Positions 30,954 through 39,790 are shown, counted from the stretch's first letter. The stretch is 64,000 nt of DNA from an uncultured Anaerolineae bacterium (GCA_938022205.1 CALIEB010000024.1:1-64000), one strand, 5' to 3'. The notes: a model not told the origin generated them from the sequence alone. A program made the numbers and translations.

Positions 30954-31196
30954 ATGCACCGTCAGCCACTACACCCCTTGACACAGAAAATCTACGAATA
31001 CATCCGCGACTACATCCAAGAACACGAAAACTTATCGCCTACGTTGCGCGAAATCGCCGAAGGCTGCCACATGCACCACACCAGCTTATTGCGTCACCTT
31101 GACAAGCTGGAGGCGAAAGAGTGGATTATCCGCGAGATTGGGCGGGCGCGCACCATACGGCTCGGACGCAACGCCCCCGACGCGCCGCCACGTTGA
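30954..31196 (+). CDS. LexA-like winged-helix DNA-binding protein without protease domain
   Basis: 80 residues from ATG 30954, set by a GGGAGGG ribosome site. The whole chain is a LexA-type N-terminal winged helix: LTQKIYEYIRDYIQEHENLSPTLREIAEGC, then HHTSLLRHLDKLEAKEWI and the wing IGRARTIRLG. LexA proteins have an S24 autoprotease after this domain; it is absent here. The gene could be an independent regulator, perhaps autoregulated from the overlapping operator. A full LexA may be elsewhere in the genome. Next gene is a glycosyltransferase. Confidence 0.85.
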   Translation: MHRQPLHPLTQKIYEYIRDYIQEHENLSPTLREIAEGCHMHHTSLLRHLDKLEAKEWIIREIGRARTIRLGRNAPDAPPR

Positions 31197-31256
31197 TTTT
31201 TCGCCGCGCTGCGCGTAAAGTAGACACAAGACACGCCAACAAGAAAGTTAACCGTT

Positions 31257-32219
31257 GTGGACATTTCCCTCATCACCTCGCTCTATCGCAGCGACCGCCA
31301 CCTGCCCGACTACACGCGGCGTGTGCTGGGGGTACATCGCGCCCTACACGCGGCGGGCGTAACGTGGGAGCTAGTGCTGGTCATGAACGACGCGACCCCG
31401 CGCGAACGCGCCGCCGCGCAAGAGCTGGCAGCAGGCGGCGTGGCCGTCATCCCGCTCGAGACCGCCCGCGAGACGCTTTACGCCTCGTGGAACCGCGGCG
31501 TGCTGGCAGCGCGGGGCGCGCTCTTAGGCTTTTGGAACGCCGACGACGTGCGCTACTCGTCCGCACTGCTAGAGGCACACACACGGCGCGCTGCCGGCGA
31601 GGGCGAGCTGTTCTACGGCGGCTGGATAGAACGCTACCGCGAGCGGTTGGCGGGCGTACTGCCGTTTGAACGGCGCGAAGTCGTGCCTGCGCTGCCCTTT
31701 GACCGCCAGCGGTTTCGCGCCAAGATGCGCTTGGGCGCGTTCTTCCTCTTCACGCCGACGCTTTACGGGCGCGTGGGCGCGTTTGACCCCAACTTCAAGA
31801 TTTGTGGCGATTACGATTGGGCGGTGCGCGCCTGCGAGCAGGTCGACGCGCTGCGCCTCAGCGCGCTGTGCGGCGAGTTCGTGCAGGACGGCAGCAACCT
31901 CAGCGCAGGCACCAACCCGCTGCAAGCCGTCGAAGACAACGTGGTGCTGCTGCGGCAGGGCTGGTATGAGCTGCTGCGTCCCGCCGAGCCGACACTCATG
32001 CGCGAGGTGTGGCAGACGTGGGGCGCGCAAGGGCGCGTTTTATCTCCCGCTCTACAAGCGCAGCTGTGGGGCGAGGGCGCAGCCGACCGCTGGCACGCGG
32101 CACAGGCTGCTGCCGCTGCCAGACGACAAGCCGCGCGCCTGCGCTATTTACCGCGCCGCATCGTCGAGGCGTTGGGCATGCGCCCGCTCTTGCGGCGTTT
32201 GGGCGTGCTAAAATCATAG
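31257..32219 (+). CDS. Glycosyltransferase family 2 protein
   Basis: 320 residues. GT-A fold: opening ISLITSLYRSDRHLPDYTRRVLG, then the nucleotide-sugar binding pattern VLVMNDATPRER, ASWNRGVLAARG, and the divalent-metal motif FWNADDVRYSSALL, with a later acceptor-side block GAFFLFTPTLYGRVGAFDPNFKICGDYDWAVRAC containing the catalytic-type GDYDW. It likely transfers a sugar from a nucleotide donor to a cell-envelope glycan. Start is GTG 31257 with AAGAAAG 9 bases upstream. Acceptor unknown. Confidence 0.88.
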   Translation: MDISLITSLYRSDRHLPDYTRRVLGVHRALHAAGVTWELVLVMNDATPRERAAAQELAAGGVAVIPLETARETLYASWNRGVLAARGALLGFWNADDVRYSSALLEAHTRRAAGEGELFYGGWIERYRERLAGVLPFERREVVPALPFDRQRFRAKMRLGAFFLFTPTLYGRVGAFDPNFKICGDYDWAVRACEQVDALRLSALCGEFVQDGSNLSAGTNPLQAVEDNVVLLRQGWYELLRPAEPTLMREVWQTWGAQGRVLSPALQAQLWGEGAADRWHAAQAAAAARRQAARLRYLPRRIVEALGMRPLLRRLGVLKS

Positions 32220-32232
32220 TAAGGAGCGAGCC

Positions 32233-32433
32233 ATGCGCAAAATTACGAGCTTATTGGTGGGGATGGTGCTAGGCGCGACGGTGGCGACGCTGGGCGTGCT
32301 GCTCTTGTCGCCTGTGAGCGGCGCGGCGTTTCGTGCGCGCTGGCGCGAGCAGCTGCAGCGGGCGCGTGCCGCCGCCCAGCAGGCGCAAGCCGCCAAGCGT
32401 GCCGAGCTGGAAGCCATGCTTAAAGGTGAGTGA
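32233..32433 (+). CDS. Small single-span membrane protein (YtxH-like)
   Basis: 66 residues. One N-terminal membrane helix (ITSLLVGMVLGATVATLGVLLLSPVSG), then a basic, Ala/Gln-rich amphipathic helix (RARAAAQQAQAAKRAELEAML). This is the layout of YtxH family proteins, small envelope proteins of unknown role. AAGGAG lies 7 bases before ATG 32233. It begins 13 bases after the glycosyltransferase and is probably in the same transcript. Confidence 0.72.
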   Translation: MRKITSLLVGMVLGATVATLGVLLLSPVSGAAFRARWREQLQRARAAAQQAQAAKRAELEAMLKGE

Positions 32434-32524
32434 GTGCGCCGCTGCGTGTCGTAAGATGACGCAAAGCGGCTGCGTCTAAGGCTGCGAAACCCTTAAACAA
32501 GCAGTGAGATGGAGTATAAGCCGT

Positions 32525-32809
32525 ATGGCAAAAGCGATTTGGAACGGCGTGGTGCTGGCAGAAAGCAAGAACACCGTCGTCATTGAAGGCAATCACTACT
32601 TCCCGCCCGACACAGTGAACATGAATTACTTCAAGCCCAGCGACACCCACACGACCTGCCCTTGGAAGGGCGTGGCAAGCTATTACACGGTGGTGGTGGA
32701 CGGGCAAGAGAACAAGGACGCGGCGTGGTATTACCCGGACCCCAAGCCCGCCGCTAAAGAAATCAAGGGCTATATCGCCTTCTGGCGCGGCGTGAAGGTC
32801 GAAAGCTAG
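32525..32809 (+). CDS. DUF427 domain protein
   Basis: 94 residues, a complete DUF427 unit: AIWNGVVLAESKNTVVIEGNHYFPPD, then FKPSDTHTTCPWKGVASYYTV and AAWYYPDPKPAAKEIKGYIAFWRG, with the conserved CPWKG and YP motifs. DUF427 has a small beta fold of unknown function; other names include NTE-type or cell-cycle-linked proteins but none is proved. ATG 32525 is preferred over 32504 because MAKAIWNG is the typical start. It converges on the acyltransferase gene, overlapping by 4 bases. Confidence 0.92.
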   Translation: MAKAIWNGVVLAESKNTVVIEGNHYFPPDTVNMNYFKPSDTHTTCPWKGVASYYTVVVDGQENKDAAWYYPDPKPAAKEIKGYIAFWRGVKVES

Positions 32810-33429
32810 CGCACAAGCTCCTCTTCGGGCGCACGCGGCTTGAGCGCGAGCGCGCTCACCTTGTCGGGGTACAAGCCGTTGCGCCCTTTTTCCTCGTAAA
32901 ACGCCTTCATCACCTGAAAATCCTCTTCGAGGTTGCCCGTCGGGTAAAACACGAAGCTGCCGCCGCTGCGCTTGCGCTTGTAGTCAATATAGCCAAACAC
33001 GATTGGCACGTTGGCTTTGAGCGCGGCATAGTAAAACCCCGTCTTCCAATACTCGGTATACTTGCGCGAGCCTTCTACGGTAAAGACCACCATAAAGCGC
33101 GAGTGCTTGGCGAACATCTCGGCGATTTGCTCGCTCATGTTGCTAGATTTGCTGCGGTCAATCGGGATGCCGCCAAAGGCACGCAGAAAAAAGCCCAACG
33201 GCGGGCGAAAAAGCTCTTTCTTGACGGTGACATGCGGGCGACGGCGGCAGAGCAACGCCATGCACAGCATATGCCAGTAGTCCCAATTCGTCGTGTGCGG
33301 CACGGCAATGATGACGAACTTGTCCAGCGCGGGCAGCAATGCCTCCATGCGCCACCCACTGGCGTGCCACAACGCCAACACTGGCAAGCGCACCACTTCC
33401 AATAAAGCTAAAACCAGTTTGTTGAGCAT
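32806..33429 (-). CDS. Lysophospholipid acyltransferase-family (PlsC-like) protein
   Basis: 207 residues. Acyltransferase motif I is HTTNWD (H45-x4-D50), motif III EGSRKYTEYWKTGFYYAA (E119-x-x-R122 region), and a FGGIPIDR block between. The N-terminal 35 residues form a membrane-associated helix. Such enzymes put the second acyl chain on lysophosphatidic acid or act on related lipids. ATG 33429 is chosen by its AAAGAGAG site; the frame is open to 33501. The gene diverges from the beta-lactamase-like gene. Confidence 0.85.
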   Translation of the reverse strand: MLNKLVLALLEVVRLPVLALWHASGWRMEALLPALDKFVIIAVPHTTNWDYWHMLCMALLCRRRPHVTVKKELFRPPLGFFLRAFGGIPIDRSKSSNMSEQIAEMFAKHSRFMVVFTVEGSRKYTEYWKTGFYYAALKANVPIVFGYIDYKRKRSGGSFVFYPTGNLEEDFQVMKAFYEEKGRNGLYPDKVSALALKPRAPEEELVR

Positions 33430-33524
33430 GTTGTTCTCTCTTTGTGCGGCAGCGCGCTGACTCTGTACGCTGTGGGGCGTGCTTTGTACTATTAAGAACA
33501 CACGCGATAAATGAAAGATGCTAC

Positions 33525-35012
33525 ATGACCAGAACCTTGCTCATTTTGCTGCTTGTTTGCTGCGTGCGGGCGGAGGTGGCGCATGGCCAGCCGCGCACGG
33601 CAGTGCTGGAAACGCTGCCGCCCTGCAACTTTTCCGCCAGCGCGCCTAACGCCCGCGTGGGCGCGGTCGTCTATCACTTTGCAACTGGCGCGGGTTGCAT
33701 AGAACGCTTGGACGAGCTGTTCCACGTCGCCAGCGTCCCCAAAATTTTCGTGGCGGGCGCGTATTACGATTGGGTCATTCGCGGCTTAGCTTCGTTGAAC
33801 ACGCCCTATGTCTTCAGCCGCGACTACTACATGGCAGGCAACGAAGACTGCTTGACGGAGTCCGACATTGGCAACACGTTCCGCAGCGTCGAGCTGGTCG
33901 AAAAGATGATTAACTGCAGCGACAATCCGTCTACGTGGATGCTGATGGACGCGATAGGCTGGGGGCGCGTCAACGACTACGTGCGCGAGCTGGGCATTGA
34001 CGGGCTTAGCCCAGTGCTGCCTTACAGCGAGGTCGACCGCCAAAAGCTCACCACGCTGGACGAACGCTGGGCGCGTGTGCCGCGCGCGTTGGCTTCGCGC
34101 TACTTTCGGCGCGGCATGGTGGGCGAGCTTACGCCGTATTTCAACCCGCTGCCCGAACGCCTGACGCGCGAGCAGTTCCGCACCGCCAACGCGCGTTACT
34201 TCGCCACCGCCAGCAGCAACATGGCGACACCGCGCGCGCTGGCGGAATACTTTTTCATGCTGCGCGCAGCACAGCTAGACAACCCCAACAGTCCAAACGG
34301 GCTGATTGCCGACCGCCTGTTTAACGTCATGCTCTACACGCAGCGGCTATTCAGCACGCAAGGCTTGCGCGGCGAGGTCTTAGCGGGCAGCAAAAACGGC
34401 TTTGACATGGGCATCGTCGCTGAAGTCAACGTGCTGTTTGAGAAGCCCGGCTCGCGCCTGCCCGACGCGCTGATTATCGTGTTCGCCCAGCAGGATGACC
34501 TGACGGTTAGCAACGTGCAAACGCCCAACGTCAACCCTAACAGTCCACTCAACCGCTACCTCGCCCAGCTTTCGCGCCGCATCGACTACCTGCTCTATGG
34601 CGACGCGCCACCGTCGCCCGTTGTGGCGGACAGTCGCCTCGCCTCGTTGACCGTCCAGACGCGCGCCAACATCGAAGCCTGTTGGGGCAGCTACGCCCGC
34701 GCCAACTTCGCCGAAAGCCAAGTCAGCGCACTAGCGGCGTGCTGGGGTAGCTACAGCGCGCGGCAGAGCTTCGCGCGCGGCGACGCGCTGGCGATGGGCT
34801 TGGTGCTGCAGGGGCTGCGCGGCGCGGACACGCGCTTTGTCTTTGTCTTTACCGCACCCGACGGGCAGCGATACAGCTACCAAACCGACCGCCAGTATCA
34901 AGACAGCAGCGCGATTTACTGGTATCATCCCTTGACGGCAGCAGGCACGTGGCGCGTGGACATCTACCTGAACGCACAGCGCGTCTACAGTCAAACCGTC
35001 ACGGTCAGCTAG
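33525..35012 (+). CDS. Secreted class A beta-lactamase-like serine hydrolase with C-terminal extension
   Basis: 495 residues with a signal peptide (about 1-21). The penicilloyl-serine transferase motifs are present: SVPK (Ser70-Lys73), SDN (132-134) and a KNG triad variant (290-292) where KTG or KSG is usual, with an extended region of about 130 residues between them. This matches Beta-lactamase2-type proteins that include peptidoglycan hydrolases and enzymes of uncertain specificity. Residues about 380-495 are a C-terminal beta domain with two ACWGSYxxxxFA-like repeats (EACWGSYARANFAES and AACWGSYSARQSFAR). Secretion and large size suggest cell-wall work rather than resistance, but that is an inference. 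Confidence 0.82.
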   Translation: MTRTLLILLLVCCVRAEVAHGQPRTAVLETLPPCNFSASAPNARVGAVVYHFATGAGCIERLDELFHVASVPKIFVAGAYYDWVIRGLASLNTPYVFSRDYYMAGNEDCLTESDIGNTFRSVELVEKMINCSDNPSTWMLMDAIGWGRVNDYVRELGIDGLSPVLPYSEVDRQKLTTLDERWARVPRALASRYFRRGMVGELTPYFNPLPERLTREQFRTANARYFATASSNMATPRALAEYFFMLRAAQLDNPNSPNGLIADRLFNVMLYTQRLFSTQGLRGEVLAGSKNGFDMGIVAEVNVLFEKPGSRLPDALIIVFAQQDDLTVSNVQTPNVNPNSPLNRYLAQLSRRIDYLLYGDAPPSPVVADSRLASLTVQTRANIEACWGSYARANFAESQVSALAACWGSYSARQSFARGDALAMGLVLQGLRGADTRFVFVFTAPDGQRYSYQTDRQYQDSSAIYWYHPLTAAGTWRVDIYLNAQRVYSQTVTVS

Positions 35013-35052
35013 CCAAACTTAGCCACAAGCGGCAGCAAAAGGAGGGCGTGCG

Positions 35053-36042
35053 ATGCGCCGATGGATTTTTGTGGTGTTGGGTGTCACAGGCAGCGTGGTG
35101 ATTTTGTGGCTGGTCTTGCGCGGTGTCGACTTCGCGCAAGTGCTGGCGGGTATCGCCAAAGCAAACCCGTTCTGGCTGCTGCTCAACTTCTTGGGCATGA
35201 CAGGCACGCTTATCACGCGCGCGGTGCGCTGGCGTGGCATCTTGGGCAACAGCATCCCGCTCAAAGAGGCGTTCTTCCTGCAAGGCGTGACATTTATGCT
35301 CAACCAACTGCCGCTGCGGGCGGGCGAAGTGGCGCGCAGTGCCTTCGCCACCCAACACGGCGTGTCGTTTTTCACCGCCGCCACCAGCATCGTCGTAGAA
35401 CGCCTGCTAGACGTGTTGATGGTCGTGGTCGTGCTGGCGTTCGCGTTGGCAGGTTTGCCCAACGTCCCGCCCGAAGTCGCGCGCGGCGCGCTCACCTTCG
35501 GCGTGCTGGCGTTGGCGGCGTTCGGCGTGCTGATTGTCTTCGCCAAGTACCCCAAGCTGGCGTTTGGCACGCTTGACGGCGTGACGCGCCGCTTGCCTGT
35601 GTTGGGGCGGCTGCCGTTGCGCCGCCTGCTCGAGAACGTGCTGGCGGGACTGGAACGGCTCACGCATTGGCGCGGCTTCTTGCACGCCGTCGTTTGGACA
35701 CTTATCGCTTGGGTCGTTTCCTACTACACGCTGTACGTGCTGGTGTTCGCGCTAGACATTCAAGGCGTGGACGCGCTGCTCATGGCGTTGATAGGCATTA
35801 GCCTCGTGGCGTTAGGGCTTGCGCTGCCGCTCAGCGTCGCCTCGCTGGGACCCTTTCAGGCGGGCGTGGTCGTGGCGGGGCAAATCCTCGGCATGGACTA
35901 CGTCGAAGCCGTCACGTTGGGTTTTTTGCTCAACGGCATGTCGGTGCTGTCGTATCTGTTCTGGGGCGCGATCGGCTTGTCCGTGCTGGGCTTGAACCTG
36001 CGCGGCTTGCTCGCTGCGCCACCCGAAAAAGCGGCGAGCTAG
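35053..36042 (+). CDS. Flippase-like / lysylphosphatidylglycerol-synthase membrane-domain protein
   Basis: 329 residues with about eight transmembrane helices. It matches the LPG_synthase_TM (UPF0104) family: WLVLRGVDFAQVLAGIAKANPFWLLLNF, RAVRWRGILG, LNQLPLRAGEVARSAF and VERLLDVLMVVVVLAF. Such proteins either flip lipid-linked glycans or lack the transferase domain of MprF; none of the cytoplasmic MprF domain is present here. It is 40 bases after the beta-lactamase-like gene and may share its transcript. Substrate unknown. Confidence 0.88.
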   Translation: MRRWIFVVLGVTGSVVILWLVLRGVDFAQVLAGIAKANPFWLLLNFLGMTGTLITRAVRWRGILGNSIPLKEAFFLQGVTFMLNQLPLRAGEVARSAFATQHGVSFFTAATSIVVERLLDVLMVVVVLAFALAGLPNVPPEVARGALTFGVLALAAFGVLIVFAKYPKLAFGTLDGVTRRLPVLGRLPLRRLLENVLAGLERLTHWRGFLHAVVWTLIAWVVSYYTLYVLVFALDIQGVDALLMALIGISLVALGLALPLSVASLGPFQAGVVVAGQILGMDYVEAVTLGFLLNGMSVLSYLFWGAIGLSVLGLNLRGLLAAPPEKAAS

Positions 36043-36091
36043 CCAGCTTTCGTCGATAGCGGAGCAGGCGCGCGGCCTGCCCCGCGTGTGC

Positions 36092-37870
36092 TTACTGCCC
36101 TGACAAGCTGGGGTCGTTCAGCCAAATGTCTTGCGACACCAGCGTTCTGCCCGTGATGAGGACGTTCGCCGAGTAGCCATACGCCAGCTCAAACACGTTC
36201 AGCCCGTTAAACGTCGAAACGATAGGGATAGGCACGCCGGTCACCGTGTTCAACACGCTAACGACCGGCTCGCAGACGACTTGCGTGGTCTCCTCGCAAA
36301 TCTCCAACGCCACTTGCGCGCGATTGTTGCCCACGCTCTGCTGCACATAGGTCACGCGGATGTGATTCCAGCTGACCAAGCGTCTGCCGCTGGGGTCGCT
36401 GCTGCTGCCGGCAGGGATGGTGGGCGGCGGTGTAACCCCATAGATTAGGTCGAAGATAGGCCCACCGCCGGTGGGCGTAGGCGTAGCGCGCGGGCCGTTG
36501 CACCAGCTAGCATCACAGAACGCCAGCGGACGCACGCCCTCCAGCGTCGGCAGCGTGCGGAAGACCTCCTCGCTCATCGTTGTCCAGCGGCGGTCAATAA
36601 ACAGCGCGAAGTTTTCACCGCTGACGAACATCATGTTTGAGCCACCAAAGTTGCGATACCAGGCGCGGAACTTCGTGCCTTTGGGCATCTCCCCCATGAA
36701 CTTCGTGGCGGCAGGGTCAAGGTAGCTAAAGGCAATTTGTGACTCCGCCATGTAGCGCGTGTCTTTTTCCTCTTCGGTCTCTTCGCCCGTGCCTGCTTCT
36801 TCAAGTCGCTTGGGGTTTTCGGCGGCAAGATTGGCGGCAAGGCGCACCTGCGCGCAGAAGGCCTCGCTGTTGCTGCTGCCGCTAGCGTCTGGCATGTCGA
36901 AGACGAAGTTGCGCTGTACCAACAGCACGAGATTTTGTGTCATCGGCGGGCATTGGCTGAGGGGGTCAACGCCCTGCCAACCGCGTGGGCGCACGCCCTC
37001 GCCAAGCGTGAAATCGGTCAACAGCTCGAGGTCATAGCGCAGGTTGCGGTAGGCAATCGGCGCGGACGCGCTGAACGCGCCCAGCCAGCCGGGCGGGCGG
37101 CGGTCAGTCCCCAGCAGCGTGTCCGCCAACAGCGCGAGGTCAGAGAAGATGTCGTTGGCTAGCGTGGGCGAGTTGATGTCTTTGTTGTTGAGCCAGCCCT
37201 CAGGCAGCACGTTCAAGCCCAGCTTCTCGTCGCGCAGCCGCTCGAGGTCACCGCGCACCGCCAGCACGAGCGCAGGCAGCGCGCTTTGGTCGACGGCGGT
37301 GCTGAACGCCACGCGCACCAGCTCGTTTTCCAGCTCGCCCGCCAACGTCGCGCAGTAGTCGCGCACGCTTTCGGGCGTGGTGGGCGTGATATTATAGACG
37401 GTCTCGAGCAAGTAGACCAAGTTCAGCACGGTGCGCTCGCAGCTGTACAGCTTGTTCGCGCCCACCCAGTTGGGCGGACGCAGCCCGATGCCGATTTGGG
37501 TCTCCGCGCTCAGCTCGAGGTCATGGCGAATGTTGCGCACGACCAGCGCGGCGTTGGGCGTGGTCGCGCCAATCCAATCCGGCGGGCGCATGCCCTGCCC
37601 AAAAATCTGGTCAGCCAGCTGCTCGTTGTCAAACCACAGGTCGGCGATGATGGTAGGTGTGTTCACGTCGGCGTTGCCCGTCCATGCGTCGGGGCGCGCG
37701 CCGCCGCCAAACGTGAAGTCTGCCAGCATCTCAAGGTCGCTGCGCAGATTGGCAAGGAACGTCTGAAACTGGTTTTGGTTGCGCGTGGAGATGGTGGTTT
37801 GCGCCGCCACGTTGGCGAACACTGCCGCCACAGCGCAGAGGAAGAAGAAAACGCGCACGACACGTTGCAT
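36092..37870 (-). CDS. Secreted repeat protein with two blocks of three ~35-residue repeats and Cys segments
   Basis: 592 residues with a signal peptide (about 1-23). A repeat of about 35 residues with the shape RxDLExLAD-x-G-x-RPxxWxG occurs six times (for example RSDLEMLADFTFGGGARPDAW, RHDLELSAETQIGIGLRPPNW, RYDLELLTDFTLGEGVRPRGW). Three copies are followed by a Cys-bracketed helical segment (SCERTVLNLVYLLE ... YCATLAGELENEL), then three more and a similar segment (CPPMTQNLVLLVQ ... FCAQVRLAANL). So the chain is duplicated as a 3+spacer unit. The C-terminal 230 residues are a different, beta-rich part. No family recognised. Confidence 0.75.
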   Translation of the reverse strand: MQRVVRVFFFLCAVAAVFANVAAQTTISTRNQNQFQTFLANLRSDLEMLADFTFGGGARPDAWTGNADVNTPTIIADLWFDNEQLADQIFGQGMRPPDWIGATTPNAALVVRNIRHDLELSAETQIGIGLRPPNWVGANKLYSCERTVLNLVYLLETVYNITPTTPESVRDYCATLAGELENELVRVAFSTAVDQSALPALVLAVRGDLERLRDEKLGLNVLPEGWLNNKDINSPTLANDIFSDLALLADTLLGTDRRPPGWLGAFSASAPIAYRNLRYDLELLTDFTLGEGVRPRGWQGVDPLSQCPPMTQNLVLLVQRNFVFDMPDASGSSNSEAFCAQVRLAANLAAENPKRLEEAGTGEETEEEKDTRYMAESQIAFSYLDPAATKFMGEMPKGTKFRAWYRNFGGSNMMFVSGENFALFIDRRWTTMSEEVFRTLPTLEGVRPLAFCDASWCNGPRATPTPTGGGPIFDLIYGVTPPPTIPAGSSSDPSGRRLVSWNHIRVTYVQQSVGNNRAQVALEICEETTQVVCEPVVSVLNTVTGVPIPIVSTFNGLNVFELAYGYSANVLITGRTLVSQDIWLNDPSLSGQ

Positions 37871-37932
37871 GAGCCGCCCCCTTTTGCCTTAGCCTTTACG
37901 TTTCATTATATTCACAGCGGCACAAGCGGCAA

Positions 37933-38418
37933 CTACGCTTCCCCAGCGTTTGCCAGCCGCCGCCACGTGCTGTAGCAAATCAACGCGAAAAGCAGCGTGA
38001 AGTTTGCTTCATGCGACAAGCACCACGAGCAAAGTGTTTGTAACAAGAAGACCTGCACGTAGACCAACCACATGGAGAACACCCACGCGAACACCCCCAG
38101 CCCGAAAACGAGCAGGTAGCCATAGTCGCGTACGAACGCCACGCGCGTCTCGAGCAAGAACAGCGCGCCCAAGACAGCGTAGGTCAGGAAGCCCAGGTAG
38201 GCGATGGGGATGCCCGCCAGCTCGGCATACGCGCTGTTCAGCACCATGTTGCAGTTGAATACATCCGCAGCCACACAAGTGGAGGGCGACGCTGACCATT
38301 TGACGTAGCTCAAGTAGCCGCTGATAAACAGCCCGACCGCAACCAGTGCTAGCGCAAGCGTGCGCGCTGTCAGCCACGTGGAGCGGCGGCTAGACGATGC
38401 GTTTGAGGTGGTGGTCAT
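37933..38418 (-). CDS. Vitamin K epoxide reductase family (VKOR) membrane protein
   Basis: 161 residues, four to five membrane helices. The VKOR signature is complete: a first cysteine pair (CVAADVFNC), the conserved NSAYAELAGIPIAYLG segment, and the catalytic pair LCSWC (CxxC) in the last third. Bacterial VKOR oxidises DsbA-like partners and passes electrons to quinone, to form disulfide bonds in secreted proteins. That fits the many exported, cysteine-containing proteins here. No thioredoxin domain is fused. ATG 38418 has AAAGG upstream; the frame is open to 38460. It starts 25 bases after moeA on the same strand. Confidence 0.95.
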   Translation of the reverse strand: MTTTSNASSSRRSTWLTARTLALALVAVGLFISGYLSYVKWSASPSTCVAADVFNCNMVLNSAYAELAGIPIAYLGFLTYAVLGALFLLETRVAFVRDYGYLLVFGLGVFAWVFSMWLVYVQVFLLQTLCSWCLSHEANFTLLFALICYSTWRRLANAGEA

Positions 38419-38443
38419 GACAGATGCCTTTCTCTCAAGCTGC

Positions 38444-39706
38444 CTAAACCATAGGCTCAAAAGGTTGCAAGAGTTTTACGGTGAGCGGTGTGCCAGCCTC
38501 GACGCTGCGCACGTCTTCGGGGATGATGAGCAAGCCATGCGCCAACGCCAGCGACAGCAGCGCGCCGGAGCTTTGTGTGCCGGTGGTGGTGGCGATAAGG
38601 CGGTTGTGCGCGTCGCGGTGCAGCGTCACACGCAAGTAAGTGCGCCGCCCGTCCGACGTGAGCCGTTCGGTGGTGAAGGCGGTGACAAGGCGGTCATCCG
38701 CAGCGGGCAGCCCCGCCAAGTGCCGCAGCGCAGGGCGCACCAGCACCTCATAGGTCACGTAGCTCGACACAGGGTTGCCGGGCAAGCCGAAGAACGGCAC
38801 GCCGCGCACCATGCCAAACGCTAGCGGCTTGCCCGGTCGCAGGTTAATGCGCCAAAAATCGACCTCGCCCAGCTCTTGCAGCACGGCGCGGGTGTAATCC
38901 CCTGTGCCAACGCTTGCGCCCGCCACGCCAACAATCAGGTCAGGCTCGCTGGCTAGCGCGTCGAGCAGCGTTTGCCGCACGCTTTCGAAGCTGTCGCGGG
39001 CGATGGGCAGCCGCGTGGGCAGCCCGCCGTCGCGCTGCACCAATGCCGCCAACATCGGCGTGTTGCTCTCGCGAATGCTGCCAGCCGGCGGCGTTGCGCC
39101 AACCTCGACCAGCTCGTCGCCGCTGGTGAAAATGGTCACGCGCGGCTTAGACAGCACCGGCACATCAGCGTAGCCCAACGCCGCTAGCACGCCAATTTGT
39201 GGCGCGCCGATGCGCGTTTGTGCCGCTAGCACCTGCTGCCCGCTGCGGAAGCTCTCGCCGACGGGACGCACGTTCGCGCCCGGCGTGGTCGTTACGTATA
39301 CGCTGACTTGCGCGGGTGCGGGCGCGTTGGGCGTGGCACGCCACGTGCTGTCGGTATCTTCGACCATGACGACGGCATCTGCGCCTGACGGCAGCGGTGC
39401 GCCCGTCATGATGCGCGCCGCCGTGCCTTCCCCTAGCGTGACGCGCGACACCTTACCGGCAGGAATGTCGTCGACCACCTCAAGCGTCACAGGCGCGTCG
39501 CGTTGCGCCCCTTGCAAGTCAGCGGCACGCACTGCGTAGCCATCTACCGACGAGCAGGCAAAGGGCGGCTGGTCTTCGTGCGCGAGGATGTCCTGCGCCA
39601 AGTATCGCCCGTAGGCGGTCATGAGTGTCGTGCGCGTGGGCGCAAGCGGCGTAAGTTTGGCAAGAATGAGGTCAAGCGCGCGGTCAACGTTTAATAATTC
39701 GGGCAT
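38444..39706 (-). CDS. moeA: Molybdopterin molybdenumtransferase MoeA
   Basis: 420 residues, near the usual length of 400-411. It inserts molybdenum into adenylated molybdopterin. Motifs: PPFACSSVDGYAVRAADLQG, PAGKVSRVTLGEGTAARIMTGAPLPSGADAVVMVED, the central domain with FTSGDELVEVG and IRESNTPMLAAL, and SVGTGDYTRAVLQELGEVDFWRINLRPGKPLAFG with the nearby PVSSYVTYEVLVRPALR. The C-terminal domain IV is complete. Upstream of VKOR on the same strand; no other molybdenum cofactor gene is in the window. Confidence 0.97.
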   Translation of the reverse strand: MPELLNVDRALDLILAKLTPLAPTRTTLMTAYGRYLAQDILAHEDQPPFACSSVDGYAVRAADLQGAQRDAPVTLEVVDDIPAGKVSRVTLGEGTAARIMTGAPLPSGADAVVMVEDTDSTWRATPNAPAPAQVSVYVTTTPGANVRPVGESFRSGQQVLAAQTRIGAPQIGVLAALGYADVPVLSKPRVTIFTSGDELVEVGATPPAGSIRESNTPMLAALVQRDGGLPTRLPIARDSFESVRQTLLDALASEPDLIVGVAGASVGTGDYTRAVLQELGEVDFWRINLRPGKPLAFGMVRGVPFFGLPGNPVSSYVTYEVLVRPALRHLAGLPAADDRLVTAFTTERLTSDGRRTYLRVTLHRDAHNRLIATTTGTQSSGALLSLALAHGLLIIPEDVRSVEAGTPLTVKLLQPFEPMV

Positions 39707-39767
39707 AAGTCGGTCTTTTGGTCTGATGGACGGATGGTATTGCTATTGTAACGCAAAACACAGCGAC

Positions 39768-39790
39768 AAAAAACCCGCCGTTGCGGCGGG
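39768..39790 (-). terminator. Terminator of the cold shock gene
   Basis: On the minus strand CCCGCCG pairs with CGGCGGG with loop CAA, followed by TTTTTT. It lies 30 bases after the csp stop codon. On the plus strand the poly-A run precedes the stem, so it works for the minus strand. Confidence 0.85.

Noticed and set aside
30900-31256. Reading the LexA-like gene as truncated full LexA
   Set aside because: The stop at 31194-31196 is in a coherent frame and no S24 peptidase motif is found in other frames downstream.
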